Shown here one piece after another: positions 46,901-60,900 of a stretch of 64,000 bases of DNA. The DNA is taken from NCBI GenBank assembly GCA_964017155.1, contig OZ024854.1:54586441-54650440 (forward strand), in the 5' to 3' direction. A model generated the notes under the pieces. It did no database searches. It was not told the origin of the DNA and saw nothing but the letters and a program-made list of their open reading frames with translations. The DNA comes from Oasisia sp. SBJ-2009. Its lineage: Eukaryota; Annelida; Polychaeta; Sabellida; Siboglinidae. Within the stretch, counting starts at the first letter, position 1, and each line of letters opens with the position of its first letter. The position numbers were made by a program, and so were the translations under genes.

Positions 46901-47390
46901 CACAATTAATTCCATTCCAGACCCTATTCTATATCCAGTGTGTTGCCTGCAGAACTGACCGTCTATATCCAGTGTGTGATTCTGCCAGTGACTGCCCCAG
47001 AGATATATCACGTGCCTGTACCAAGGCGGGCTTCCTCCTAGGCCATTACTTACACATCACAGAGAAGTAGGTTTTAAAATTTAGTTTTTCGTGGGGAAAT
47101 GAATTGTACAGACAAATGAACTTTTAGATGTACTTGTCTGATAAATAGATCATTTCGAGTGCTGCAATGTGTCTGTGTAACTTCTCTTGTATGTTTCAGG
47201 CCCATTTGTAACCCCATTGCTGGAAGGTCTGCCCAGCAAGGTGATTGACTACATCGCCAGCACGGTTCCCTTCCCCTCCCGCCTTGGGCAGCCGGACGAG
47301 TACGCCCATCTCGTACAGAGCATTGTGGAGAATCCCTACCTCAATGGCGAGGTGATCCGTCTCGATGGAGCCGCCAGGATGCAGCCGTAG
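40945..47390 (+). CDS. HSD17B10: 3-hydroxyacyl-CoA dehydrogenase type-2 (17-beta-HSD10), 5 exons
   Basis: Exons 40945-40968, 42373-42537, 43571-43735, 43977-44214 and 47200-47390 join into 260 codons (human 261). It is a mitochondrial NAD-dependent short-chain dehydrogenase of isoleucine and fatty-acid breakdown, and in vertebrates also a subunit of mitochondrial RNase P. Visible motifs are the Rossmann TGGASGLG loop (residues 15-22), NCAGI, the catalytic Ser in [13 protein letters not shown] carrying the catalytic Tyr and Lys, [26 protein letters not shown] and the C-terminal [15 protein letters not shown]. Exon 1 codes only MGSVAKLR, matching the short first exon of the vertebrate gene. Introns 1 and 4 carry transposon debris. 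It converges with PPP4R2. Confidence 0.93.
41648..42076. mobile_element. 429-bp MITE with inverted termini and 10-bp target duplication
   Basis: Imperfect terminal inverted repeats of about 85 bp share GTGGCTAT near the tips and GGATATGGACAAATAG inside. TATTAATTAT flanks both ends (41638-41647 and 42077-42086). Terminal G and a 9-10-bp duplication fit a Mutator-like origin, but hAT (8 bp) cannot be excluded by eye. No coding capacity. It sits in HSD17B10 intron 1. Confidence 0.65.
42985..43240. repeat. AT-rich tandem repeat, ~50-53 bp, about 5 units
   Basis: Units share TTGAGGCACAA, ATTTCAC and AATTATCAATAAATCATTAAA and vary slightly in length. Located in HSD17B10 intron 2, away from its splice sites. 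Confidence 0.8.
44829..44887. repeat. 59-bp inverted repeat (hairpin)
   Basis: Arms of about 27 nt (including TTTTTAACTTGACAA and TTGTCAAGTTAAAAA) with a 5-nt AT-rich loop, in HSD17B10 intron 4. Probably the core of a small foldback MITE, since similarity continues weakly outward. Confidence 0.7.
46745..47040 (+). mobile_element. Non-LTR retrotransposon (CR1/L2-like) ORF2 fragment
   Basis: From about 46780 one frame reads [20 protein letters not shown], then [13 protein letters not shown]. This resembles the stretch after the reverse transcriptase domain of CR1/L2-type LINEs (LDRFQ..ILR...GLP..TP..A...LLG.LPIEA.L). Stops and short length make it a fossil. It lies in HSD17B10 intron 4. Confidence 0.45.
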
Positions 47391-47870
47391 AGGTGTACAT
47401 AAACAGGACGTTGGCTGGACAGAGTTACACTAACATTCTTGTGCACTCTCTGATGACTTGGGATGAACGGTTGATGTTTGCCTTTAGAAGCATGCATTTA
47501 TTCACTAGCAGACACTTTTGTAATAATCATTTGTATTACTGTACCTGATTGTCAAATCTATTTACCAATTATGACTTAGCTTATACCATATAATAACAGT
47601 TGCACTCCCCAAAATTGTTTATTTTTGGGAACAATGGGGAATGTGCAACTGGTGTATTTACATCTTCAACAATAATAATAATGGTTTTTGAGCCTGCTAC
47701 GTATACTATACTATACTACTATTACAAATGCCTTGGAATGTACCCAGGGTACATTATTTACAACGTTCTGCTATGCAGTTTCTGCCTCGTTCCTAGTCAG
47801 TGAAACACAAAAATGTGTGCAGTTTGGTCTTGGTGCACACACATAATTCAGATTGAGTTTTGTGAAAAGT

Positions 47871-48099
47871 AATAAATCAACTTCAGGTGGCAATCAGTGT
47901 ATTTTTAATTAGAGTAGAATAATTTTTGAATCATGTACATTTGTGTAACGTGTTATTAATGCAGTGCCAAATTGTATTGAGTTAATGTGCAGATTTCATT
48001 GTATACACATCGATGTGCGTATACATTATATACATGAATGACATACAACACATTATGTGGAAAATAGGCTGATTTACAGATATTTTAGTAAGTAATAAA
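47871..48099 (+). terminator. Polyadenylation signals of HSD17B10
   Basis: AATAAA at 47871-47876 and 48094-48099, giving 3' UTRs of about 0.5 or 0.7 kb. Confidence 0.55.
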
Positions 48100-48192
48100 A
48101 TGTCTACATTGCATTGAAATGTGTTTCTTTATGCTGATGCGATCACAATGACTCGTGAACATTTACAAACTAACAATGTTCTGAAAGATTGT

Positions 48193-48198
48193 TTTATT
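48193..48198 (-). terminator. Polyadenylation signal of PPP4R2
   Basis: TTTATT on the plus strand is AATAAA on the minus strand, about 750 nt after the PPP4R2 stop. Cleavage would fall near 48175, within about 60 bp of the distal HSD17B10 end. Confidence 0.5.
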
Positions 48199-48950
48199 CA
48201 AAAAGTAATACATAAATGTGGCGAAGACACCTGACAGGTTCACAGGTAAAAATGGACATTGCCATGACAACCAGGTCAATCCCCACTATAGACAAGATTA
48301 CCTAATTATAGCATGATGATCATATTAAAACATCACATGGCTGTTACATGTTATCACTTCTGTATTCAAACTGAGCTTGACTTCCTCAATTATGAACCAT
48401 CTAAACATATTAGTAAATATTTTAATGGTAAACTGCCATCCAAATAGCATTTACAATTTCAATGTTTTGTTCAGTTCAAACAGCAACCACCGGTTACCAC
48501 CCCTAGTGGCAGAAATAGCAGTTAACAGCGATAGGGTGGAATTTAGTTTAATGTTGGGCACAACAGCCCGGTCCCACAATCAAGAGCAAGACAAAATACA
48601 ACTGATGAGCAAACTTACTGCCACACTGACCTCTGGTTTGAGAGATTCTGGGTAATGGAACAGTCGCTTTAATACAAATCTGTAATGTTTTTGAGATTAT
48701 CTACATTGTGCATTGACTTGACTACCCAGATTACATCACTATCCGACAGCTCACAGGAACATAAACCGACTCAAACATTTCACTACTTGCCAACCGAATC
48801 CAGCCAATATGGCTATCCTGTGGCTAACATGCTTTAAAATGCAAAATCTGGCATACAAAAGCACCAGTGCAGAAAATTAATTAGATGTGAACACCATCCT
48901 AATGTCTTGTCACTTTGATCATAATAAAACATTAACAAAACTTTAATCAC

Positions 48951-51900
48951 CTAGTTTGTATCCATGGGTTCATGGTGGGACGATGACACATCACCAGCAT
49001 CACCGCCGGCCGCCAATGACGTGTCACTAACTGTCACCGTTGTGTGACTGTCAGCCACTGAGCTGGTGTTCTCTGTCTGTGTGCAACCACTATCTGTGTC
49101 ATTACTGTCTGACTGGGTCGGTGACGTGTCAACGACTTCTGACCCGTCTGATGACTGGCTTGGTGATGCGTCGACAACCTCTGATCCTTCCGATGATTGG
49201 CTGGATGCTGATGACTCGCCACATTCAGCCTCCTTCGAGTTGCTGCACGTCACTGAGTCACTGACGGTATTCTCTGCCACTGTCGCCGACACAGCTGCCC
49301 CACTGTCACTCGCAGGTGACACACCACTCTCACTGTCAACCACATTACTACTGTCGGGTGGCGCCACAGTGTCAGTGGTGTCTTGTGTCGGTCGACTGTT
49401 CTCGTCCGTTATCACATCTGTGTCGGTTTCACTCTCAACTCGTCCCTCTATGACGGGCGTGTCAAAGCCGCCAGAGTCACGTCTCTGGCGCTTGGCTGCA
49501 ACAAGTAGGAGAGGGACATGTAGACACACAAGTAGGAGCAGGGACATGTAGACACACAAGTAGGAGCAGGGACATGTAGACACACAAGTAGGAGCAGGGA
49601 CATGTAGACACACAAGTAGGAGCAGGGACATGTAGACACACAAGTAGGAGCAGGGACATGTAGACACACAAGTAGGAGCAGGGACATGTTGACACACAAG
49701 TAGGAGCAGGGACATGTAGACACACAAGTAGGTTCAGGGACATGTTGACACACAAGTAGGAGCAGGGACATGTAGACACACAAGTAGGGGCAGGGACATG
49801 TAGACACACAAGTAGGGGCAGGGACATGTAGACACACAAGTAGGAGCAGGGACATGTGGACACACAAGTAGGAACAGGGACATGTAGACACACAAGTAGG
49901 GGCAGGGACATGTAGACACACAAGTAGGAGCAGGGACATGTTGACACACAAGTAGGAGCAGGGACATGTAGACACACAAGTAGGGGCAGGGACATGTAGA
50001 CACACAAGTAGGGGCAGGGACATGTAGACACACAAGTAGGAGGGACATGTAGACACACAAGTAGGGGCAGGGACATGTAGACACACAAGTAGGAACAGGG
50101 ACATGTAGACGCACAAGTAGGAACAGGGACATGTAGACACACAAGTAGGAGGGACATGTAGACACACAAGTAGGAGCAGGGACATGTAGACGCACAAGTA
50201 GGAACAGGGACATGTAGACGCACAAGTAGGAACAGGGACATGTAGACACACAAGTAGGAACAGGGACATGTAGACACACAAGTAGGAACAGGGACATGTA
50301 GACACACAAGTAGGAGCAGGGACATGTAGACGCACAAGTAGGAGCAGGGACATGTAGACGCACAAGTAGGAACAGGGACATGTAGACACACAAGTAGGAA
50401 CAGGGACATGTAGACACACAAGTAGGAACAGGGACATGTAGACACACAAGTAGGAGCAGGGACATGTAGACGCACAAGTAGGAGCAGGGACATGTAGACG
50501 CACAAGTAGGAACAGGGACATGTAGACACACAAGTAGGAACAGGGACATGTAGACACACAAGTAGGAACAGGGACATGTAGACACACAAGTAGGAGCAGG
50601 GACATGTGGACACACAAGTAGGAGCAGGGACATGTAGACACACAAGTAGGAGCAGGGACATGTAGACACACAAGTAGGAACAGGGACATGTAGACACACA
50701 AGTAGGAACAGGGACATGTAGACACACAAGTAGGAGCAGGGACATGTAGACACACAAGTAGGAGCAGGGACATGTAGACACACAAGTAGGAGGGACATGT
50801 AGACACACAAGTAGGAGGGACATGTAGACACACAAGTAGGAGCAGGGACATGTAGACACACAAGTAGGGGCAGGGACATGTAGACACACAAGTAGGAGCA
50901 GGGACATGTAGACACACAAGTAGGAGGGACATGTAGACACACAAGTAGGGGCAGGGACATGTAGACACACAAGTAGGAACAGGGACATGTAGACGCACAA
51001 GTAGGAACAGGGACATGTAGACACACACAAGTAGGAGGGACATGTAGACACACAAGTAGGGGCAGGGACATGTAGACACACAAGTAGGAGCAGGGACATG
51101 TAGACGCACAAGTAGGAACAGGGACATGTAGACACACAAGTAGGAACAGGGACATGTGGACACACAAGTAGGAGGGACATGTGGACACACAAGTAGGAAC
51201 AGGGACATGTAGACACACAAGTAGGAACAGGGACATGTAGACACACAAGTAGGAGCAGGGACAGGGACATGTAGACACACAAGTAGGAGCAGGGACATGT
51301 AGACACACAAGTAGGAGCAGGAACAGGGACATGTAGACACACAAGTAGGAGCAGGGACAGGGACATGTAGACACACAAGTAGGAGCAGGGACAGGGACAT
51401 GTAGACACACAAGTAGGAGCAGGGACATGTAGACACACAAGTAGGAGCAGGGACATGTAGACACACAAGTAGGAGCAGGGACATGTAGACACACAAGTAG
51501 GGGCAGGGACATGTAGACACACAAGTAGGGGCAGGGACATGTAGACACACAAGTAGGAGCAGGGACATGTAGACACACAAGTAGGAGCAGGGACATGTTG
51601 ACACACAAGTAGGGGCAGGGACATGTAGACACACAAGTAGGAGCAGGGACATGTAGACACACAAGTAGGGGCAGGGACATGTAGACACACAAGTAGGGGC
51701 AGGGACATGTAGACACACAAGTAGGAGCAGGGACATGTAGACACACAAGTAGGAACAGGGACATGTAGACACACAAGTAGGAGCAGGGACAGGGACATGT
51801 AGACACACAAGTAGGAGCAGGGACAGGGACATGTAGACACACAAGTAGGAGCAGGGACAGGGACATGTAGACACACAAGTAGGAGCAGGGACAGGGACAT

Positions 51901-54900
51901 GTAGACACACAAGTAGGAGCAGGGACAGGGACATGTAGACACACAAGTAGGAGCAGGGACATGTAGACGCACAAGTAGGAACAGGGACATGTAGACACAC
52001 AAGTAGGAGGGACATGTAGACACACAAGTAGGAGCAGGGACATGTAGACGCACAAGTAGGAACAGGGACATGTAGACACACAAGTAGGAACAGGGACATG
52101 TAGACACACAAGTAGGAACAGGGACATGTAGACACACAAGTAGGAACAGGGACATGTAGACACACAAGTAGGAGCAGGGACATGTAGACGCACAAGTAGG
52201 AGCAGGGACATGTAGACACACAAGTAGGAACAGGGACATGTAGACACACAAGTAGGAACAGGGACATGTAGACACACAAGTAGGAACAGGGACATGTAGA
52301 CACACAAGTAGGAGCAGGGACATGTAGACGCACAAGTAGGAGCAGGGACATGTAGACACACAAGTAGGAACAGGGACATGTAGACACACAAGTAGGAACA
52401 GGGACATGTAGACACACAAGTAGGAACAGGGACATGTAGACACACAAGTAGGAACAGGGACATGTAGACACACAAGTAGGAGCAGGGACATGTAGACACA
52501 CAAGTAGGGGCAGGGACATGTAGACACACAAGTAGGAGCAGGGACATGTAGACACACAAGTAGGAGGGACATGTAGACACACAAGTAGGAGGGACATGTA
52601 GACACACAAGTAGGAGCAGGGACATGTAGACACACAAGTAGGGGCAGGGACATGTAGACACACAAGTAGGAGCAGGGACATGTAGACACACAAGTAGGAG
52701 GGACATGTAGACACACAAGTAGGGGCAGGGACATGTAGACACACAAGTAGGAACAGGGACATGTAGACGCACAAGTAGGAACAGGGACATGTAGACACAC
52801 ACAAGTAGGAGGGACATGTAGACACACAAGTAGGGGCAGGGACATGTAGACACACAAGTAGGAGCAGGGACATGTAGACACACAAGTAGGAACAGGGACA
52901 TGTGGACACACAAGTAGGAGGGACATGTGGACACACAAGTAGGAACAGGGACATGTAGACACACAAGTAGGAACAGGGACATGTAGACACACAAGTAGGA
53001 GCAGGGACAGGGACATGTAGACACACAAGTAGGAGCAGGGACATGTAGACACACAAGTAGGAGCAGGAACAGGGACATGTAGACACACAAGTAGGAGCAG
53101 GGACAGGGACATGTAGACACACAAGTAGGAGCAGGGACAGGGACATGTAGACACACAAGTAGGAGCAGGGACATGTAGACACACAAGTAGGAGCAGGGAC
53201 ATGTAGACACACAAGTAGGAGCAGGGACATGTAGACACACAAGTAGGGGCAGGGACATGTAGACACACAAGTAGGGGCAGGGACATGTAGACACACAAGT
53301 AGGAGCAGGGACATGTAGACACACAAGTAGGAGCAGGGACATGTTGACACACAAGTAGGGGCAGGGACATGTAGACACACAAGTAGGAGCAGGGACATGT
53401 AGACACACAAGTAGGGGCAGGGACATGTAGACACACAAGTAGGGGCAGGGACATGTAGACACACAAGTAGGAGCAGGGACATGTAGACACACAAGTAGGA
53501 ACAGGGACATGTAGACACACAAGTAGGAGCAGGGACAGGGACATGTAGACACACAAGTAGGAGCAGGGACAGGGACATGTAGACACACAAGTAGGAGCAG
53601 GGACAGGGACATGTAGACACACAAGTAGGAGCAGGGACAGGGACATGTAGACACACAAGTAGGGGCAGGGACATGTAGACACACAAGTAGGGGCAGGGAC
53701 ATGTAGACACACAAGTAGGAGCAGGGACATGTAGACACACAAGTAGGAACAGGGACATGTAGACACACAAGTAGGAGCAGGGACAGGGACATGTAGACAC
53801 ACAAGTAGGAGCAGGGACAGGGACATGTAGACACACAAGTAGGAGCAGGGACAGGGACATGTAGACACACAAGTAGGAGCAGGGACAGGGACATGTAGAC
53901 ACACAAGTAGGAGCAGGGACAGGGACATGTAGACACACAAGTAGGAGCAGGGACATGTAGACACACAAGTAGGAGCAGGGACATGTAGACACACAAGTAG
54001 GAGCAGGGACATGTAGACACACAAGTAGGAGCAGGGACATGTAGACACACAAGTAGGAGCAGGGACATGTAGACACACAAGTAGGAGCAGGGACATGTTG
54101 ACACACAAGTAGGAGCAGGGACATGTAGACACACAAGTAGGTTCAGGGACATGTTGACACACAAGTAGGAGCAGGGACATGTAGACACACAAGTAGGGGC
54201 AGGGACATGTAGACACACAAGTAGGGGCAGGGACATGTAGACACACAAGTAGGAGCAGGGACATGTGGACACACAAGTAGGAACAGGGACATGTAGACAC
54301 ACAAGTAGGGGCAGGGACATGTAGACACACAAGTAGGAGCAGGGACATGTTGACACACAAGTAGGAGCAGGGACATGTAGACACACAAGTAGGGGCAGGG
54401 ACATGTAGACACACAAGTAGGGGCAGGGACATGTAGACACACAAGTAGGAGGGACATGTAGACACACAAGTAGGGGCAGGGACATGTAGACACACAAGTA
54501 GGAACAGGGACATGTAGACGCACAAGTAGGAACAGGGACATGTAGACACACAAGTAGGAGGGACATGTAGACACACAAGTAGGAGCAGGGACATGTAGAC
54601 GCACAAGTAGGAACAGGGACATGTAGACGCACAAGTAGGAACAGGGACATGTAGACACACAAGTAGGAACAGGGACATGTAGACACACAAGTAGGAACAG
54701 GGACATGTAGACACACAAGTAGGAGCAGGGACATGTAGACGCACAAGTAGGAGCAGGGACATGTAGACGCACAAGTAGGAACAGGGACATGTAGACACAC
54801 AAGTAGGAACAGGGACATGTAGACACACAAGTAGGAACAGGGACATGTAGACACACAAGTAGGAGCAGGGACATGTAGACGCACAAGTAGGAGCAGGGAC

Positions 54901-57900
54901 ATGTAGACGCACAAGTAGGAACAGGGACATGTAGACACACAAGTAGGAACAGGGACATGTAGACACACAAGTAGGAACAGGGACATGTAGACACACAAGT
55001 AGGAGCAGGGACATGTGGACACACAAGTAGGAGCAGGGACATGTAGACACACAAGTAGGAGCAGGGACATGTAGACACACAAGTAGGAACAGGGACATGT
55101 AGACACACAAGTAGGAACAGGGACATGTAGACACACAAGTAGGAGCAGGGACATGTAGACACACAAGTAGGAGCAGGGACATGTAGACACACAAGTAGGA
55201 GGGACATGTAGACACACAAGTAGGAGGGACATGTAGACACACAAGTAGGAGCAGGGACATGTAGACACACAAGTAGGGGCAGGGACATGTAGACACACAA
55301 GTAGGAGCAGGGACATGTAGACACACAAGTAGGAGGGACATGTAGACACACAAGTAGGGGCAGGGACATGTAGACACACAAGTAGGAACAGGGACATGTA
55401 GACGCACAAGTAGGAACAGGGACATGTAGACACACACAAGTAGGAGGGACATGTAGACACACAAGTAGGGGCAGGGACATGTAGACACACAAGTAGGAGC
55501 AGGGACATGTAGACGCACAAGTAGGAACAGGGACATGTAGACACACAAGTAGGAACAGGGACATGTGGACACACAAGTAGGAGGGACATGTGGACACACA
55601 AGTAGGAACAGGGACATGTAGACACACAAGTAGGAACAGGGACATGTAGACACACAAGTAGGAGCAGGGACAGGGACATGTAGACACACAAGTAGGAGCA
55701 GGGACATGTAGACACACAAGTAGGAGCAGGAACAGGGACATGTAGACACACAAGTAGGAGCAGGGACAGGGACATGTAGACACACAAGTAGGAGCAGGGA
55801 CAGGGACATGTAGACACACAAGTAGGAGCAGGGACATGTAGACACACAAGTAGGAGCAGGGACATGTAGACACACAAGTAGGAGCAGGGACATGTAGACA
55901 CACAAGTAGGGGCAGGGACATGTAGACACACAAGTAGGGGCAGGGACATGTAGACACACAAGTAGGAGCAGGGACATGTAGACACACAAGTAGGAGCAGG
56001 GACATGTTGACACACAAGTAGGGGCAGGGACATGTAGACACACAAGTAGGAGCAGGGACATGTAGACACACAAGTAGGGGCAGGGACATGTAGACACACA
56101 AGTAGGGGCAGGGACATGTAGACACACAAGTAGGAGCAGGGACATGTAGACACACAAGTAGGAACAGGGACATGTAGACACACAAGTAGGAGCAGGGACA
56201 GGGACATGTAGACACACAAGTAGGAGCAGGGACAGGGACATGTAGACACACAAGTAGGAGCAGGGACAGGGACATGTAGACACACAAGTAGGAGCAGGGA
56301 CAGGGACATGTAGACACACAAGTAGGAGCAGGGACAGGGACATGTAGACACACAAGTAGGAGCAGGGACATGTAGACGCACAAGTAGGAACAGGGACATG
56401 TAGACACACAAGTAGGAGGGACATGTAGACACACAAGTAGGAGCAGGGACATGTAGACGCACAAGTAGGAACAGGGACATGTAGACACACAAGTAGGAAC
56501 AGGGACATGTAGACACACAAGTAGGAACAGGGACATGTAGACACACAAGTAGGAACAGGGACATGTAGACACACAAGTAGGAGCAGGGACATGTAGACGC
56601 ACAAGTAGGAGCAGGGACATGTAGACACACAAGTAGGAACAGGGACATGTAGACACACAAGTAGGAACAGGGACATGTAGACACACAAGTAGGAACAGGG
56701 ACATGTAGACACACAAGTAGGAGCAGGGACATGTAGACGCACAAGTAGGAGCAGGGACATGTAGACACACAAGTAGGAACAGGGACATGTAGACACACAA
56801 GTAGGAACAGGGACATGTAGACACACAAGTAGGAACAGGGACATGTAGACACACAAGTAGGAACAGGGACATGTAGACACACAAGTAGGAGCAGGGACAT
56901 GTAGACACACAAGTAGGGGCAGGGACATGTAGACACACAAGTAGGAGCAGGGACATGTAGACACACAAGTAGGAGGGACATGTAGACACACAAGTAGGAG
57001 GGACATGTAGACACACAAGTAGGAGCAGGGACATGTAGACACACAAGTAGGGGCAGGGACATGTAGACACACAAGTAGGAGCAGGGACATGTAGACACAC
57101 AAGTAGGAGGGACATGTAGACACACAAGTAGGGGCAGGGACATGTAGACACACAAGTAGGAACAGGGACATGTAGACGCACAAGTAGGAACAGGGACATG
57201 TAGACACACACAAGTAGGAGGGACATGTAGACACACAAGTAGGGGCAGGGACATGTAGACACACAAGTAGGAGCAGGGACATGTAGACACACAAGTAGGA
57301 ACAGGGACATGTGGACACACAAGTAGGAGGGACATGTGGACACACAAGTAGGAACAGGGACATGTAGACACACAAGTAGGAACAGGGACATGTAGACACA
57401 CAAGTAGGAGCAGGGACAGGGACATGTAGACACACAAGTAGGAGCAGGGACATGTAGACACACAAGTAGGAGCAGGAACATGTAGACACACAAGTAGGAG
57501 CAGGGACAGGGACATGTAGACACACAAGTAGGAGCAGGGACAGGGACATGTAGACACACAAGTAGGAGCAGGGACATGTAGACACACAAGTAGGAGCAGG
57601 GACATGTAGACACACAAGTAGGAGCAGGGACATGTAGACACACAAGTAGGGGCAGGGACATGTAGACACACAAGTAGGGGCAGGGACATGTAGACACACA
57701 AGTAGGAGCAGGGACATGTAGACACACAAGTAGGAGCAGGGACATGTTGACACACAAGTAGGGGCAGGGACATGTAGACACACAAGTAGGAGCAGGGACA
57801 TGTAGACACACAAGTAGGGGCAGGGACATGTAGACACACAAGTAGGGGCAGGGACATGTAGACACACAAGTAGGAGCAGGGACATGTAGACACACAAGTA

Positions 57901-60900
57901 GGAACAGGGACATGTAGACACACAAGTAGGAGCAGGGACAGGGACATGTAGACACACAAGTAGGAGCAGGGACAGGGACATGTAGACACACAAGTAGGAG
58001 CAGGGACAGGGACATGTAGACACACAAGTAGGAGCAGGGACAGGGACATGTAGACACACAAGTAGGGGCAGGGACATGTAGACACACAAGTAGGGGCAGG
58101 GACATGTAGACACACAAGTAGGAGCAGGGACATGTAGACACACAAGTAGGAACAGGGACATGTAGACACACAAGTAGGAGCAGGGACAGGGACATGTAGA
58201 CACACAAGTAGGAGCAGGGACAGGGACATGTAGACACACAAGTAGGAGCAGGGACAGGGACATGTAGACACACAAGTAGGAGCAGGGACAGGGACATGTA
58301 GACACACAAGTAGGAGCAGGGACAGGGACATGTAGACACACAAGTAGGAGCAGGGACATGTAGACGCACAAGTAGGAACAGGGACATGTAGACACACAAG
58401 TAGGAGGGACATGTAGACACACAAGTAGGAGCAGGGACATGTAGACGCACAAGTAGGAACAGGGACATGTAGACACACAAGTAGGAACAGGGACATGTAG
58501 ACACACAAGTAGGAACAGGGACATGTAGACACACAAGTAGGAACAGGGACATGTAGACACACAAGTAGGAGCAGGGACATGTAGACGCACAAGTAGGAGC
58601 AGGGACATGTAGACACACAAGTAGGAACAGGGACATGTAGACACACAAGTAGGAACAGGGACATGTAGACACACAAGTAGGAACAGGGACATGTAGACAC
58701 ACAAGTAGGAGCAGGGACATGTAGACGCACAAGTAGGAGCAGGGACATGTAGACACACAAGTAGGAACAGGGACATGTAGACACACAAGTAGGAACAGGG
58801 ACATGTAGACACACAAGTAGGAACAGGGACATGTAGACACACAAGTAGGAACAGGGACATGTAGACACACAAGTAGGAGCAGGGACATGTAGACACACAA
58901 GTAGGGGCAGGGACATGTAGACACACAAGTAGGAGCAGGGACATGTAGACACACAAGTAGGAGGGACATGTAGACACACAAGTAGGAGGGACATGTAGAC
59001 ACACAAGTAGGAGCAGGGACATGTAGACACACAAGTAGGGGCAGGGACATGTAGACACACAAGTAGGAGCAGGGACATGTAGACACACAAGTAGGAGGGA
59101 CATGTAGACACACAAGTAGGGGCAGGGACATGTAGACACACAAGTAGGAACAGGGACATGTAGACGCACAAGTAGGAACAGGGACATGTAGACACACACA
59201 AGTAGGAGGGACATGTAGACACACAAGTAGGGGCAGGGACATGTAGACACACAAGTAGGAGCAGGGACATGTAGACGCACAAGTAGGAACAGGGACATGT
59301 AGACACACAAGTAGGAACAGGGACATGTGGACACACAAGTAGGAGGGACATGTGGACACACAAGTAGGAACAGGGACATGTAGACACACAAGTAGGAACA
59401 GGGACATGTAGACACACAAGTAGGAGCAGGGACAGGGACATGTAGACACACAAGTAGGAGCAGGGACATGTAGACACACAAGTAGGAGCAGGAACAGGGA
59501 CATGTAGACACACAAGTAGGAGCAGGGACAGGGACATGTAGACACACAAGTAGGAGCAGGGACAGGGACATGTAGACACACAAGTAGGAGCAGGGACATG
59601 TAGACACACAAGTAGGAGCAGGGACATGTAGACACACAAGTAGGAGCAGGGACATGTAGACACACAAGTAGGGGCAGGGACATGTAGACACACAAGTAGG
59701 GGCAGGGACATGTAGACACACAAGTAGGAGCAGGGACATGTAGACACACAAGTAGGAGCAGGGACATGTTGACACACAAGTAGGGGCAGGGACATGTAGA
59801 CACACAAGTAGGAGCAGGGACATGTAGACACACAAGTAGGGGCAGGGACATGTAGACACACAAGTAGGGGCAGGGACATGTAGACACACAAGTAGGAGCA
59901 GGGACATGTAGACACACAAGTAGGAACAGGGACATGTAGACACACAAGTAGGAGCAGGGACAGGGACATGTAGACACACAAGTAGGAGCAGGGACAGGGA
60001 CATGTAGACACACAAGTAGGAGCAGGGACAGGGACATGTAGACACACAAGTAGGAGCAGGGACAGGGACATGTAGACACACAAGTAGGAGCAGGGACAGG
60101 GACATGTAGACACACAAGTAGGAGCAGGGACATGTAGACACACAAGTAGGAGCAGGGACATGTAGACACACAAGTAGGAGCAGGGACATGTAGACACACA
60201 AGTAGGGGCAGGGACATGTAGACACACAAGTAGGAGCAGGGACATGTAGACACACAAGTAGGGGCAGGGACATGTAGACACACAAGTAGGAGGGACATGT
60301 GGACACACAAGTAGGAACAGGGACATGTGGACACACAAGTAGGAACAGGGACATGTAGACACACAAGTAGGAGCAGGGACATGTTGACACACAAGTAGGA
60401 ACAGGGACATGTAGACACACAAGTAGGAGCAGGGACATGTTGACACACAAGTAGGAACAGGGACATGTAGACACACAAGTAGGAGCAGGGACATGTAGAC
60501 ACACAAGTAGGGGCAGGGACATGTAGACACACAAGTAGGAGCAGGGACATGTAGACACACAAGTAGGGGCAGGGACATGTAGACACACAAGTAGGAACAG
60601 GGACATGTGGACACACAAGTAGGAACAGGGACATGTAGACACACAAGTAGGAGCAGGGACACGTAGACACACAAGTAGGGGCAGGGACATGTAGACACAC
60701 AAGTAGGAGCAGGGACATGTAGACACACAAGTAGGGGCAGGGACATGTAGACACACAAGTAGGAGGGACATGTAGACACACAAGTAGGAACAGGGACATG
60801 TGGACACACAAGTAGGAACAGGGACATGTAGACACACAAGTAGGAGCAGGGACATGTTGACACACAAGTAGGAACAGGGACATGTAGACACACAAGTAGG

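Noticed and set aside
49066..49551. 161-codon plus-strand frame, and the one at 62216-62710
   Set aside because: Antisense of the low-complexity Ser/Thr/Glu-rich PPP4R2 tail exons.
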